Part shown: positions 33,885-42,038 of the stretch, in pieces | How the letters are laid out: every line of letters begins with the position of its first letter | How positions within the stretch are numbered: the first letter of the stretch is position 1 | Source: JAAZMI01 sp050948785 | Lineage (GTDB): Bacteria > Bacillota > Dethiobacteria > DTU022 > UBA8154 | DNA: 64,000 nucleotides | Direction: 5' to 3' | Assembly: GCA_050948785.1 (NCBI GenBank) | Contig: JBMNEM010000005.1 | Location: forward strand, 186,001-250,000 | The notes under the pieces: generated by a model | What the model saw: the letters and a program-made list of their open reading frames with translations, nothing else | Told to the model about the DNA's origin: nothing | The model's database searches: none | Made by a program: the position numbers and the translations under genes

Positions 33885-34315
33885 TTCCTAAAAATTCTGG
33901 CCCAATACAACCCAATCCCGACACAGGCCCCGGCACTATCAATAATTATATCCTGCACCTGCCCACCCCTGCCAGGGACAAATAACTGATGCACCTCATC
34001 TGATATGGCATACAAGACACATATCCCCAGGGCCAAAATAATGCACCGGTAACCATGTATACCGCTTCTCCTCAAAGCGTTGCTCACCAATATCCCCAAA
34101 ATCAAATAAGCAAGGAAATGGGCATTCTTCCTTAATATATTATTAAAACTTTTTATATCCAAATCCACCCCGGGAGCAACTTTTTCTACCGTTTTTACAA
34201 TAAGCTCTGTTATCACTGTACTTAACTGATTGGACTGCTCTGCTACCTGTGAAGAAAGGTTGAAAATAAGGACCATCCCCAGAAACACAGCAGCCCAGGA
34301 AAGAATTTTATGCAT
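33881..34315 (-). CDS. VanZ-like family protein
   Basis: This 144-residue protein has four membrane helices. RKNAHFLAYLILGILVSNAL near 62 and AISDEVHQLFVPGRGGQVQDIIIDSAG near 105 (the SDExxQ and RxxxxxD blocks) define the VanZ family. The ATG has AAAAAGGAA upstream. VanZ proteins affect glycopeptide tolerance in some hosts, but most relatives are of unknown role. Confidence 0.85.
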   Translation of the reverse strand: MHKILSWAAVFLGMVLIFNLSSQVAEQSNQLSTVITELIVKTVEKVAPGVDLDIKSFNNILRKNAHFLAYLILGILVSNALRRSGIHGYRCIILALGICVLYAISDEVHQLFVPGRGGQVQDIIIDSAGACVGIGLYWARIFRK

Positions 34316-34502
34316 TTACAAAGTTCCTTTTTTATAAATTATACCACTCTTTGGCAAAAATAAATATTGAGGGCATAAAAAAAACACCTTTATGAGTGCT
34401 CTTGGCTGTGATCTATTATCCAGTTCAGCAAATCTTTATTATTTACTGATCCATCTTTAGGATATTTTCAACCTAATCAATTATTGAGGGAAGCGTCCTG
34501 CA

Positions 34503-36452
34503 TCACTGCTTTTGCCACGAATGGGAGACGCGCGTGAGCCCGCGCTTTTGTTCCCGCTGCGCCCCAGCCGGTTGCTCCTCAAAGTCCGACTGTTGCGCCC
34601 CGGCCGGCTGCTCCTCAAAGCCCGGCTTGCGCACCTCAGCCAACTCCTCCCGGAAGCCCAAAAGCAGCTGCAGATCCACTCCAAGCTGCCGGCCGAGGTC
34701 GTGCAGCTCGGCATCTCTTTCCTGCTCACTGCTGAGCGTATCCGGAGCAACAAAAATACGCCTGTGTTTGGTCAGCGCAAAGTTCTCCTTATCGCTGAAA
34801 AGCTCTTCCGTCAGCTTTTCCCCCGGCCGGATACCGGTAAACTCAATCTCAATATCCTTGCCCGGCTGCAGCCCGGATAAAACAATCATATCCCTGGCCA
34901 GTTCGACCACCTTGACCGGTTCACCCATGTCCAGAACGAAGATCTCCCCTTTTTTGCCGAATGCTCCGGCCTGGATTACCAACTGCGCTGCCTCGGGAAT
35001 GGTCATAAAATAGCGTGTCATCCCCGGATGGGTGACGGTAACCGGTCCGCCGGCGGCGATCTGCTCTTTAAAAATGGGCACTACGCTGCCCCGGCTGCCC
35101 AGCACATTGCCAAAGCGCACGGCACAAAAAACACAGGCGTTGTTTTGGTGCGCTTGATGCTGCATATAGATTTCCACCGCTCTTTTTGTCGCGCCCATCA
35201 CATTGGAGGGTTTGACAGCTTTATCCGTGGAGATGACTACAAAGCGCTCCACTCCAAACCGTGCCGCCAGATCGAGCAGATTTTTACTTCCCATGACATT
35301 ATTTTTCACTGCTTCTTCCGGATTGGCTTCCATCAGCGGCACATGCTTGTAGGCAGCGGCATGGAAAACCACCTGGGGGCGCAAAGAGATAAAGACCCGC
35401 TCCAGGGACGGCCTGTCCTGTATATCCCGTACCAGCGGATAAAGCTCCAGCCGGGGATAATCTTTTTTTAATTCCCATTCTATCCTGAAAAGATCATTTT
35501 CGCTTTGGTCGAGCAGCACGAGCTTTTGGGGCCCCAGCCGGGCCAGCTGACGGCTGAGCTCCGATCCGATTGAACCGCCGGCCCCGGTCACCATCACCGT
35601 CTTGCCGGCCAGATAAAAGGAGATCTCCCGCATATCACCCTCTACAGGGGGCCGCCGCAGCAGGTCCTCAATCTCGACTTCTTTCAGATGCCGGAGGTTG
35701 ACCTTCCCCTCCAGGATTTCATAAATACCGGGGACTGCCTTCAACTTTACGGGAAGGCCTTCACAAAGTTTAATGATCTCCCGCAGCTTAGTGTAGGAAA
35801 CGGAAGGCATGGCGATGACGACCTCCCTGATTTCCTTCTCTTCAACTATCCGGCGGAGTTCCGCCCTCGTGCCCAGGACCGGAAAACCCTGAATCACCTG
35901 CCCCTGCTTAGAAAGATCATCGTCGATAAAGCCCATCAACCGCACACCCTGGTACACCTGATGTTTTTTAAATTCCCTGGCCACCAGCACCCCTGCATCA
36001 CCGGCACCGAGGATCAGCACCGGCGCATGCCCTTTATTACTGCCCGCCCTGCGGATGTATTCGGCCAAAACACGCAGAAAAAGACGGGAGCCCCCCAGCG
36101 AAAACAACAGCAAACACAAAAAGATCACATAAACGCTGCGCGGGAGCAGCAGGCCCGTATATGAACTGTAGAGGTAGCTGCCCAGGACACCGGCATAAAC
36201 GGCCAGGAAAATGACTAACAGCTCGTCCACACTGGCATAACGCCAAAGACGCCGATAAATACCGGCAATGAAAAAAATGAGCAGGTTAATAAAGACCACC
36301 GGTAGGAGCAAGCGCTCCAAGATAAGTATGGACTCCACCGGTATATCCCCTTCAAAACGCAAAAAGAGGGCCAGATACAAGGAACCGCCCACCAAAAGAA
36401 TATCGGTCAGCGTCAAAACAGCCCGTTTTAATTTACCATTAAAGCCTGGCAT
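34503..36452 (-). CDS. polysaccharide biosynthesis nucleoside-diphosphate-sugar dehydratase/epimerase (FlaA1/CapD/WbpM type)
   Basis: The protein of about 650 residues has four N-terminal helices (about 10-120), a Rossmann sensor domain (VLILGAGDAG near 150), then an extended SDR domain with GAGGSIGSELSRQL near 290 and STDKAVKPSNVMGATKR near 410, typical of UDP-GlcNAc 4,6-dehydratases acting at the membrane. The C-terminal tail is odd: the block FEEQPAGAQ occurs twice (about 615-640), encoded by a direct DNA repeat near 34555-34625. The start is uncertain (ATG 36452, or TTG 36467). It leads the broken polysaccharide locus with galU and the galE stump. Confidence 0.85.
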   Translation of the reverse strand: MPGFNGKLKRAVLTLTDILLVGGSLYLALFLRFEGDIPVESILILERLLLPVVFINLLIFFIAGIYRRLWRYASVDELLVIFLAVYAGVLGSYLYSSYTGLLLPRSVYVIFLCLLLFSLGGSRLFLRVLAEYIRRAGSNKGHAPVLILGAGDAGVLVAREFKKHQVYQGVRLMGFIDDDLSKQGQVIQGFPVLGTRAELRRIVEEKEIREVVIAMPSVSYTKLREIIKLCEGLPVKLKAVPGIYEILEGKVNLRHLKEVEIEDLLRRPPVEGDMREISFYLAGKTVMVTGAGGSIGSELSRQLARLGPQKLVLLDQSENDLFRIEWELKKDYPRLELYPLVRDIQDRPSLERVFISLRPQVVFHAAAYKHVPLMEANPEEAVKNNVMGSKNLLDLAARFGVERFVVISTDKAVKPSNVMGATKRAVEIYMQHQAHQNNACVFCAVRFGNVLGSRGSVVPIFKEQIAAGGPVTVTHPGMTRYFMTIPEAAQLVIQAGAFGKKGEIFVLDMGEPVKVVELARDMIVLSGLQPGKDIEIEFTGIRPGEKLTEELFSDKENFALTKHRRIFVAPDTLSSEQERDAELHDLGRQLGVDLQLLLGFREELAEVRKPGFEEQPAGAQQSDFEEQPAGAQREQKRGLTRVSHSWQKQ

Positions 36453-36490
36453 CTCCCCAACCACCAATCAAATTTTTTAATTAGAGCAGA

Positions 36491-36549
36491 ACGTTGGATG
36501 TTGGATGTTTGAACGTTGGACGTTGAATGTTGGCCGTTAAACGTTGGAC
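36491..36549. repeat. degenerate GTTGGA(T/C) short repeats
   Basis: ACGTTGGATG-like heptamers to decamers recur about seven times with drift (ACGTTGGATG, TTGGATGTTT, ACGTTGGACG, TTGAATG, TTGGCCGTT). The rest of the 36453-36860 gap shows no gene. Confidence 0.6.
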
Positions 36550-36860
36550 ATAAACAATTGTTGTGCACGGTGCTACGCACGGTTCGTCATAACGACGTTG
36601 GCATGATAGAAGCCTTAATAAATTTATCTGCATCGTGTCCGCGTCGGGCATCTTGTAATATTTTGTCGCAAAACCCAGCCTTCTCCTCAAATTGGCACAT
36701 TTATCCTCTGACATATTTAATTATACGACATTTACCCTTTAAATACCTTTTTTATTAGGAAAATTTTATTCAATTATAACAGGACAGGAGAAACGCCCCC
36801 TGCCCCATGAAACAGAAGTCCTGAAAATCCCCGCCGGTGATCCCTGCATAAGGCGAAACG

Positions 36861-36906
36861 TATGGAGCTGGCCGCCTGGCGCAACCGCCAGGCGGCCAGC
36901 TCCATA
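36861..36906. terminator. 21-bp perfect hairpin downstream of galU
   Basis: TATGGAGCTGGCCGCCTGGCG pairs perfectly with its complement at 36886-36906 (arm read here as two blocks, TATGGAGCTGGCC and GCCTGGCG) across a 4-base CAAC loop, 18 bases after the galU stop. It lacks a T tract on either strand, so it may be a 3' mRNA stabiliser or a factor-assisted terminator. Confidence 0.6.
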
Positions 36907-36923
36907 GCTCCTGCTCCTCTTTC

Positions 36924-37826
36924 CTACCCCTCTTTTTGTAAGCGCGGGTCTTCATGCACCAGGCGGCGCAGGTAGGCGGCCAGGTCCCGGGAGAGCTCCT
37001 CTCTCCCCAGCGCATACTCGACCGTCGCCTGCAAAAAGCCCAGCCTGTCCCCTACATCATAGCGCCTGCCCGTAAAAGAATAGGCCCAGACCGGCCGGGA
37101 AGCAGCCAGTTCGTGCAAAGCATCCGTAAGCTGGATCTCTCCCCCGGCCCCCGGCCTGGTATGCTCCAAAACAGCAAAAATCTCCGGCTCGAGCACATAG
37201 CGGCCCAGCACGGCCAGATTGGAAGGCGCCTTTTCACGGGCCGGTTTTTCCACCAGGCCTTTTACCCGGCAGAGCGGGCTCCCCCCCGCATCACCTTCGA
37301 CAATACCGTATTTATGTACCACCTGCCAGTCCACCGGCTGGACACCCAGCACCGTCCCGCCCTTTTCGGCATAAACAGCCATGAGCTGCCCGATACAAGG
37401 CACCTCACTGGCAATAATATCATCCCCTAACAGCACCGCAAAAGGTTCCTGCCCGACAAATTTACGCGCACAGTAGATAGCATGTCCCAGGCCCAAAGGC
37501 TCCTTCTGCCGGACATAGTAGATCTGCGCCATTTCCGGGATAGCACGGATCATCTGCAGCTCTGCCGCCCGCTCTTTTTCTTCCAAAAGCGCCTCCAACT
37601 CCACACAATAATCGAAATGATCCTCGATGGCCCGCTTGCCGCGCCCCGTAATAATCAAAATATCCTCAATGCCGGCTGCCACAGCCTCCTCCACCACATA
37701 CTGGATGGTGGGCTTATCCACAATCGGCAGCATCTCCTTGGGCTGGGCCTTGGTTGCCGGTAAAAAACGGGTCCCCAAACCCGCCGCCGGAATAACCGCT
37801 TTTTTTACTTTATTTATCCTCGACAT
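36924..37826 (-). CDS. galU: UTP--glucose-1-phosphate uridylyltransferase
   Basis: GalU makes UDP-glucose from UTP and glucose-1-phosphate. The 300-residue chain has PAAGLGTRFLPATKAQPKEM (nucleotide loop and catalytic Lys) at the start, VVEEAVAAGI, LGDDIIAS near 118, GLVEKPAREKAPSNLA near 187 and GGEIQLTDAL near 225. ATG 37824-37826 has AAGGGGG 7 bases upstream; a TTG two codons earlier is less likely. It is co-oriented with the dehydratase gene and the galE stump. Confidence 0.93.
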   Translation of the reverse strand: MSRINKVKKAVIPAAGLGTRFLPATKAQPKEMLPIVDKPTIQYVVEEAVAAGIEDILIITGRGKRAIEDHFDYCVELEALLEEKERAAELQMIRAIPEMAQIYYVRQKEPLGLGHAIYCARKFVGQEPFAVLLGDDIIASEVPCIGQLMAVYAEKGGTVLGVQPVDWQVVHKYGIVEGDAGGSPLCRVKGLVEKPAREKAPSNLAVLGRYVLEPEIFAVLEHTRPGAGGEIQLTDALHELAASRPVWAYSFTGRRYDVGDRLGFLQATVEYALGREELSRDLAAYLRRLVHEDPRLQKEG

Positions 37827-37853
37827 TTCCAAACCCCCTTCAAAATCTTCCGT

Positions 37854-37881
37854 GATTATGGAATTCCGGCTATTCCCCCAA
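37854..37881. repeat. 28-bp direct repeat, left copy
   Basis: GATTATGGAAT-CCGGCTATTCCCCCAA-type sequence matching 41081-41108 at 26 of 28 positions. The right copy includes the galE stop codon, so this left copy looks like an orphaned piece of the galE end, placed 28 bases upstream of galU. Confidence 0.65.
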
Positions 37882-37892
37882 TTTTTATTTTA

Positions 37893-38405
37893 ACTTATAA
37901 GTTACTCTGGCACCACTGCCTATTTTTTTAACAATATTTTTATCTACAAGACTATTTATAACCCTAAGGGTTTTTGACTTTTCAAATCCGGTGTTTAAAT
38001 CTATCTCCCCTCTTGAGAGCTCTATCCTTCTTTTAATAAACCATAAATAAGCAATTCACTTCAGACAAATCTAATCTGCCAATTTCGGTAACCGGCAATA
38101 CTATCCTAATCCTATTTTCACTTACCGTATTGATAGTATTGTTCATAAATCGCTATTGTTCTATCGAATTGTGATAATAGAGGTTTATTGCTGATGGTTT
38201 CTCTATAGAGAATCTTATTAATGTCTTTTCCAAATTTAACTATATCAATTCCCGAAAAAGCTATATCATTTTCATCCGCCAATAATTCACCGGCAATATT
38301 GTAATATCCATCTTTGTCGTTGCATTTATCGTTGCATTTTAAAGCGTTTTTTCCATTATCGTTGCACATCGATTTACAACGATTAAAAATACAACCTATC
38401 TGAAT
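37893..38405 (-). pseudogene. AlbA_2 (Schlafen-like) putative transcriptional regulator, internally deleted
   Basis: The 5' part (about 38118-38400) reads YNIAGELLADENDIAFSGID then IVKFGKDINKILYRETI and ends YEQYYQYGK with a stop. The next 60 bases, in another frame, read IRIVLPVTEIGRLDLSEVN, and 37893-38050 in a third frame reads ELSRGEIDLNTGFEKSKTLR then VINSLVDKNIVKKIGSGARV, a C-terminal winged helix. These are the ordered parts of AlbA_2/AAA_4 regulators with the centre and N-terminal domain missing. The apparent start codon belongs to a palindrome at 38413. Confidence 0.6.
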
Positions 38406-38412
38406 CTTTGAA

Positions 38413-38439
38413 GGTGACAGGGATCCGTCCCCCGTCACC
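38413..38439. repeat. palindrome of the GGTGAC/GTCACC family
   Basis: GGTGACAGGGATC and CGTCCCCCGTCACC form a hairpin resembling the second palindrome type at 4106-4174. It lies exactly between the mntA stop and the AlbA_2 pseudogene. Confidence 0.65.
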
Positions 38440-38763
38440 TCAATCCAGCGCCTTATAAATAGATTTTCCTACGTTATCTATATGCTTTTTTAATTCTTCG
38501 TTTGAAATATCATTATAACTTACAACATCAAAAAAGTATGGTAATGGATATTCTTCATTTAAGTCATCACTCAGTCTTCTAACAGTTTTTCTATCAACTT
38601 TTTCACCTACCAGAGCAAGGTCTACATCCGAACCTTCTTTATAATTTCCCATAGCTCTACTACCAAAGAGGATGACTTCTTCAATTTCTGAATACTTTCT
38701 AACCGCCTCCATTATGTATTGCAAATCTCTTTCCAATAATCCATACATTTCATAGCCCCTCAA
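38440..38763 (-). CDS. mntA: MntA-type minimal nucleotidyltransferase (antitoxin)
   Basis: This 107-residue protein carries the GSx10DxD motif of MNT proteins: Gly34-Ser35 in LFGSRAMGN, then Asp46 and Asp48 in SDVDLAL. In characterised pairs MntA AMPylates a Tyr of the HEPN partner and silences it. It overlaps the hepT 3' end by 14 bases. A second Met (codon 6) could also start. Confidence 0.85.
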   Translation of the reverse strand: MRGYEMYGLLERDLQYIMEAVRKYSEIEEVILFGSRAMGNYKEGSDVDLALVGEKVDRKTVRRLSDDLNEEYPLPYFFDVVSYNDISNEELKKHIDNVGKSIYKALD

Positions 38764-39151
38764 CTAATTTCTCATACAGTTTTTTTAGTTTTGGAAAATA
38801 GATCTGAACAATATCCTTAACCATCTTCTCTGCCAATTTTTCATCATAGGTGTGAACAGTTAGATTCCTATCCGAAAGGGCATCAATCCAAATATGTCCG
38901 TCATCAATTAACCCTATTTGATAAGCTTGTTTTATTGTTTCTCTAGGACTTTTCACGCTAAGCATTTGGGCTTCAAGATAGTCTTTCATCAATTTCCAGG
39001 AAAGTTCAAAAGCAACCTCAAATAACTGTATAATACCAGCCCGTTCTAATTCCGTATCAATGGGTTGATCGATATACTTACTTAACAGTTTGTAGGATTT
39101 TTCAAAATTAACAAATCTTTGTCTCCATCTTACATCTTTAAATTGATCCAT
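38750..39151 (-). CDS. hepT: HepT-type HEPN toxin (HI0074 family)
   Basis: This 133-residue all-helical protein carries RNLTVHTY (Arg95, His100, Tyr102), an exact Rx4HxY motif: the HEPN RNase catalytic Arg/His plus the Tyr that MntA modifies. ELSWKLMKDYLEAQ near 49 and SPRETIKQAYQIGLI near 68 place it in the nucleotidyltransferase substrate-binding HI0074 subgroup. It precedes mntA with overlap, a standard type VII toxin-antitoxin layout. The pair is AT-rich and sits in the insert flanked by the 28-bp direct repeats. Confidence 0.85.
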   Translation of the reverse strand: MDQFKDVRWRQRFVNFEKSYKLLSKYIDQPIDTELERAGIIQLFEVAFELSWKLMKDYLEAQMLSVKSPRETIKQAYQIGLIDDGHIWIDALSDRNLTVHTYDEKLAEKMVKDIVQIYFPKLKKLYEKLVEGL

Positions 39152-39499
39152 TTTGGAATCCCCTCAAATCTTGTTGTCATTTCCATACTTTATAGTTCCT
39201 TTCTTTATATTACAGCATTTCCTGTTGTGGGCATAGTAGCGAAACATACGCCGGGCAAAATCTTTTTCCTTCCATACGTATATATGTTCTATGCGTGCGG
39301 CTGAACTCCTGCTGGGAAAAGCCTTTTTAGGAAAATTTACTCAATTTATTTTAAAATAAGCCCCGGCAGCCGGATGGGACAGGAGAAGCGTCCCCCCGTC
39401 CTACATGGTTAGCGCCTGGTATACTTTTAACGATAACCACGCTCACCAACCACCAGCCAACCACCCGATCCGTCCCTGCCCCTGTCACCTGTCCCCTCT
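39152..39499. other. intergenic region without recognised gene
   Basis: No convincing ORF is seen. A REP-like GGGACAGGAGAAGCGTCCCC (39378-39397) resembles GGACAGGAGAAACGCCCCC at 36781-36799, a third short palindrome-like family. A run of CCACCAGCCAACCACCCG (39446-39468) looks like degraded REP arms. Confidence 0.4.
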
Positions 39500-40273
39500 C
39501 TATTCATCCGGCTTGAGTCTGAATATTCCTATAAAAAAATCCTTGAGGATGCAGCTGCAGTTGGGAAGCTGCCCCAACAGCACCTGGCGGCTCAGGCCTG
39601 TAAAGGTGGCGCCCTGCTTTTGCCGCCTGTGGTAATCCTGTAAAACAATTTCCCCCTGACGCAGCCGGTCATTCATGGTTTCCAGTGTGTTCAGGGTTTT
39701 TAGCTGCAAGCCGCATTTGAACAGGACCCGGGAAAGCCAGGCGGGCTTTGTTTCCCCCGCCCTGTAGGAAACCGCCGGGGAACCTGTTTTCGGAGAAAAG
39801 ACGCCCGGGGAATCTGCTACCCGGGAAGAGGCCCCCGGCGAACTTGCTGCCTGGGAATAGACCCCTGGGGAACCTGCCGCCCGGGAAGGGGCCGCCGCAG
39901 GCGGCAGGATTTCCTTTACCTGCAGCAGATTGATAAAACCAGTGGTGGTCTCGCCCGGCTGCGCCGCCTGCCGCACTTTCGCGGGCAAAAGCACCAGGCC
40001 CTCGGACAGCGGCAGGGAGATGTAGTGCCTGAGCCCCAGCAGTTTTCCGCAGTGGCGGCGGAGTTCGGGCAGATTTAGACTATAATAAGAGGCCAGCCTC
40101 TTTACCAGCCAGGGGACTCCCCGGGGGTCCGGGTAGCTGCCTTTTAGGGTGAAGATAACTGTCCTGCCGGCCCCGCCCTGGTAGCGGGGCAGCAGGGCCA
40201 ACAGCCCCTCCTGAATATATTTTTCCAAATCAACGCCTTTTGTATTGATCCTTACCAACCCCTTCCCCTGCAA
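39500..40273 (-). CDS. conserved hypothetical protein with Ser/Pro repeat insert (faint ComK resemblance)
   Basis: The family is not recognised with confidence. Of 257 residues, the first 120 form a folded domain ending GLVLLPAKVRQAAQ and GFINLLQVKEIL. This part faintly recalls the LFPT...GWISHVHVKEF core of the competence regulator ComK, and there is another conserved-looking part at 205-250 (RQGEIVLQDYHRRQKQGATF). Between them, about 125-175, is a low-complexity stretch with SPGVYS, SPGASS, SPGVFS and SPAVSY units of about 11 residues. GC content is high, like the core genome. The GGGG-rich ribosome binding region is weak. Confidence 0.5.
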   Translation of the reverse strand: MQGKGLVRINTKGVDLEKYIQEGLLALLPRYQGGAGRTVIFTLKGSYPDPRGVPWLVKRLASYYSLNLPELRRHCGKLLGLRHYISLPLSEGLVLLPAKVRQAAQPGETTTGFINLLQVKEILPPAAAPSRAAGSPGVYSQAASSPGASSRVADSPGVFSPKTGSPAVSYRAGETKPAWLSRVLFKCGLQLKTLNTLETMNDRLRQGEIVLQDYHRRQKQGATFTGLSRQVLLGQLPNCSCILKDFFIGIFRLKPDE

Positions 40274-40402
40274 TGTGATTTATCTGTGGCGAAAAGGCCA
40301 ATATATATTATATAACCGAACGCACGTTCTGTCCACTCCAATGTACAATGTACCTCACCAGCTCCTTCCCCTGCAGTGATTGATTAGAGATCAATCACCG
40401 AC

Positions 40403-40452
40403 AAAAAAGGGCCGGATAACCAATAATATTAATTATCAGCTATCTGGCCCTT
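40403..40452 (-). terminator. rho-independent terminator of the small multidrug-export gene
   Basis: On the minus strand AAGGGCCAGATA and TATCCGGCCCTT pair across a 22-base loop and are followed by TTTTTT. It lies about 100 bases after the stop at 40550. The rest of the 40274-40549 gap shows nothing else. Confidence 0.75.
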
Positions 40453-40549
40453 AAGGTAGCTCTAAGGTTTTAGGCTCCTTCTCATCTCAGTAAAGCTTTT
40501 CCTATTTTTTCCACAAGAGGATGCACTACACTTAAGTTTTTCAGCACTC

Positions 40550-41041
40550 CTACCCACCCATCACCTTAAACAATCCATTACTCACTCCCATAATAAGTAT
40601 CCCGGCAATCAAGTTCCCCACAAATATTGCCGGAAAAGCCCACTTAAACCTCATATCAAGAAGTGCTGCAGCCAAGCTTCCACTCCACACCCCTGTCCCT
40701 GGAAGGGGTATGGCTACTAAAAGTATAAGGCCCCAAACACCATATTTTTGTATCTTGCCACTATTATTTTTCAAGGAACTAGCTGTTAATTTATGTACCA
40801 GCTTCTTAAAAGTCCTTGTGGTTTTTAGATAGTTAAATATGGGGCGAATGGTAAATAGAATAAATGGTACAGGTATCATACTGCCTATAAAAGCGATAAC
40901 AGCAGCATGTACAGGAGTCATTCCCAGGGAGATGCCCACCGGGATTGCACCCCTTAGTTCGATGACAGGTAATGCCGCTGTGAGCATAACAGTTAATTCT
41001 ATTGATAAAAAATTTAGTAGTTCTTTTAGAGTAGCTTCCAT
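40550..41041 (-). CDS. COG2426 small multidrug export family membrane protein
   Basis: This 163-residue membrane protein of about five helices starts with LLNFLSIELTVMLTAALPVIELRGAIPVG, the highly conserved ELRGAIP block, and continues with AIPLPGTGVWSGSLAAALLDM near 112, the second family signature. The pair resembles DedA-like re-entrant loops. The Pfam name small multi-drug export reflects weak evidence; real substrates are unknown. The ATG has AAAGGATAA upstream. Confidence 0.85.
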   Translation of the reverse strand: MEATLKELLNFLSIELTVMLTAALPVIELRGAIPVGISLGMTPVHAAVIAFIGSMIPVPFILFTIRPIFNYLKTTRTFKKLVHKLTASSLKNNSGKIQKYGVWGLILLVAIPLPGTGVWSGSLAAALLDMRFKWAFPAIFVGNLIAGILIMGVSNGLFKVMGG

Positions 41042-41080
41042 TGATTATCCTTTGTTTAGTTTAATTTAAATGGCCGGTTA

Positions 41081-41108
41081 GATTATGGAATCCCGACTAT
41101 TCCCCCAA
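41081..41108. repeat. 28-bp direct repeat, right copy
   Basis: Matches 37854-37881 with two mismatches. It spans the final codons and stop of the galE remnant, so this copy is the native one. Confidence 0.65.
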
Positions 41109-41242
41109 CCCCTTCTCAAACCGCCAGGCGTCCCTGACCATTTTTTTAATCCCACACCTTGTTTTCCAACCCAGCTCTCTTTCAGCCTTGCCGGCATCGG
41201 CATAGCATGATGCAATATCGTCAGGCCTGCGGCCTACTATTT
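41097..41242 (-). pseudogene. galE: C-terminal stump of UDP-glucose 4-epimerase
   Basis: The minus-strand frame reads VGRRPDDIASCYADAGKAER then ELGWKTRCGIKKMVRDAWRF, ending KGLGE and a stop. This is the GalE C-terminus. The frame breaks precisely at the stop codon of the SEC-C gene (41242-41244), so the first 290 or so residues were replaced by the SEC-C module. A GalE would fit with galU and the dehydratase as part of one polysaccharide locus. Confidence 0.8.
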
Positions 41243-42036
41243 CATCTCATCCCATCTTTACCTAAACAACACTTCTTATATTTCTTCCCACTGCCACAGG
41301 GGCATGGATCGTTCCTTCCTACTTTCTTTACGGTCCTAAAGTCAAAATTATCAGCTCCATCAAGTTCAAAAGGCTTATCCGGAAGCGGCCTTAAATGGGG
41401 TTTTTCATATTTCTCAAAAATCTCATTAGGTGTATGGCCGTTGTTCTCCCAGATTCTAGTATTATTGGCTAGTTCCACGACCAGCTGCATTACCTCATTA
41501 ACTTGTTTTTCACTCTTAAAATCTACACCTCTGGTATTAAATACCTCAAATATTTCCTGTACCGAAAAACCAAACTGGCATATCCCTTGGACATCCTCAC
41601 AAAGCATCTCCGCCGCAAATTCATCACCGTCAAAGATATTCTTGGTTATATAACTTAATAGTGTCTGGTACTGCTTGGTCACTTCAAAATAAGTCTCTTC
41701 TTTATATTTTAGAAGTTTTTCCCGGGCAGGAATATAAAATGGCTTGCCTTTGCGCTGTTTTAACTGTGCATCGAAATCATCAAATTCCATGATGGTCTCA
41801 TGGACGAAATAATCACCATTGATCTCTACGAAATTTTTCGTTAAATCCCCCGGCGGTTTTTCCATGATGTCATTAATGATTATGATATCGATCTTTTCCT
41901 TATTTTGCAGGTTAAATATCTCCACTACTTTATCCTTATGGACCAGGCCATAAAGATGGGTTAGAGATACGATGTAATCAATAATAGTTTCATTAAACAG
42001 TTTTAATTCTTCAGCCATTATATCCTTTTCTTTCAT
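41242..42036 (-). CDS. SEC-C metal-binding motif protein
   Basis: This 264-residue protein ends in the SEC-C zinc motif NDPCPCGSGKKYKKCC, shared with the SecA tail and many stand-alone proteins. The N-terminal 200 residues (YIVSLTHLYGLVHKDKVVEI, then FNLQNKE) resemble the helical region of YecA/SEC-C clostridial proteins of unknown function. It starts 2 bases after the stop of the Cys-rich gene, so the two are translated together. Its 3' end abuts the galE stump. Confidence 0.75.
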   Translation of the reverse strand: MKEKDIMAEELKLFNETIIDYIVSLTHLYGLVHKDKVVEIFNLQNKEKIDIIIINDIMEKPPGDLTKNFVEINGDYFVHETIMEFDDFDAQLKQRKGKPFYIPAREKLLKYKEETYFEVTKQYQTLLSYITKNIFDGDEFAAEMLCEDVQGICQFGFSVQEIFEVFNTRGVDFKSEKQVNEVMQLVVELANNTRIWENNGHTPNEIFEKYEKPHLRPLPDKPFELDGADNFDFRTVKKVGRNDPCPCGSGKKYKKCCLGKDGMR

Positions 42037-42038
42037 AT

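Noticed and set aside
34378..34412. Terminator downstream of the polysaccharide dehydratase
   Set aside because: The A/T run is present but only a 4-bp stem can form.
38118..38438. Intact 106-residue protein
   Set aside because: Its start lies in a palindrome and its sequence is an internal piece of an AlbA_2 regulator whose later parts lie in other frames downstream.
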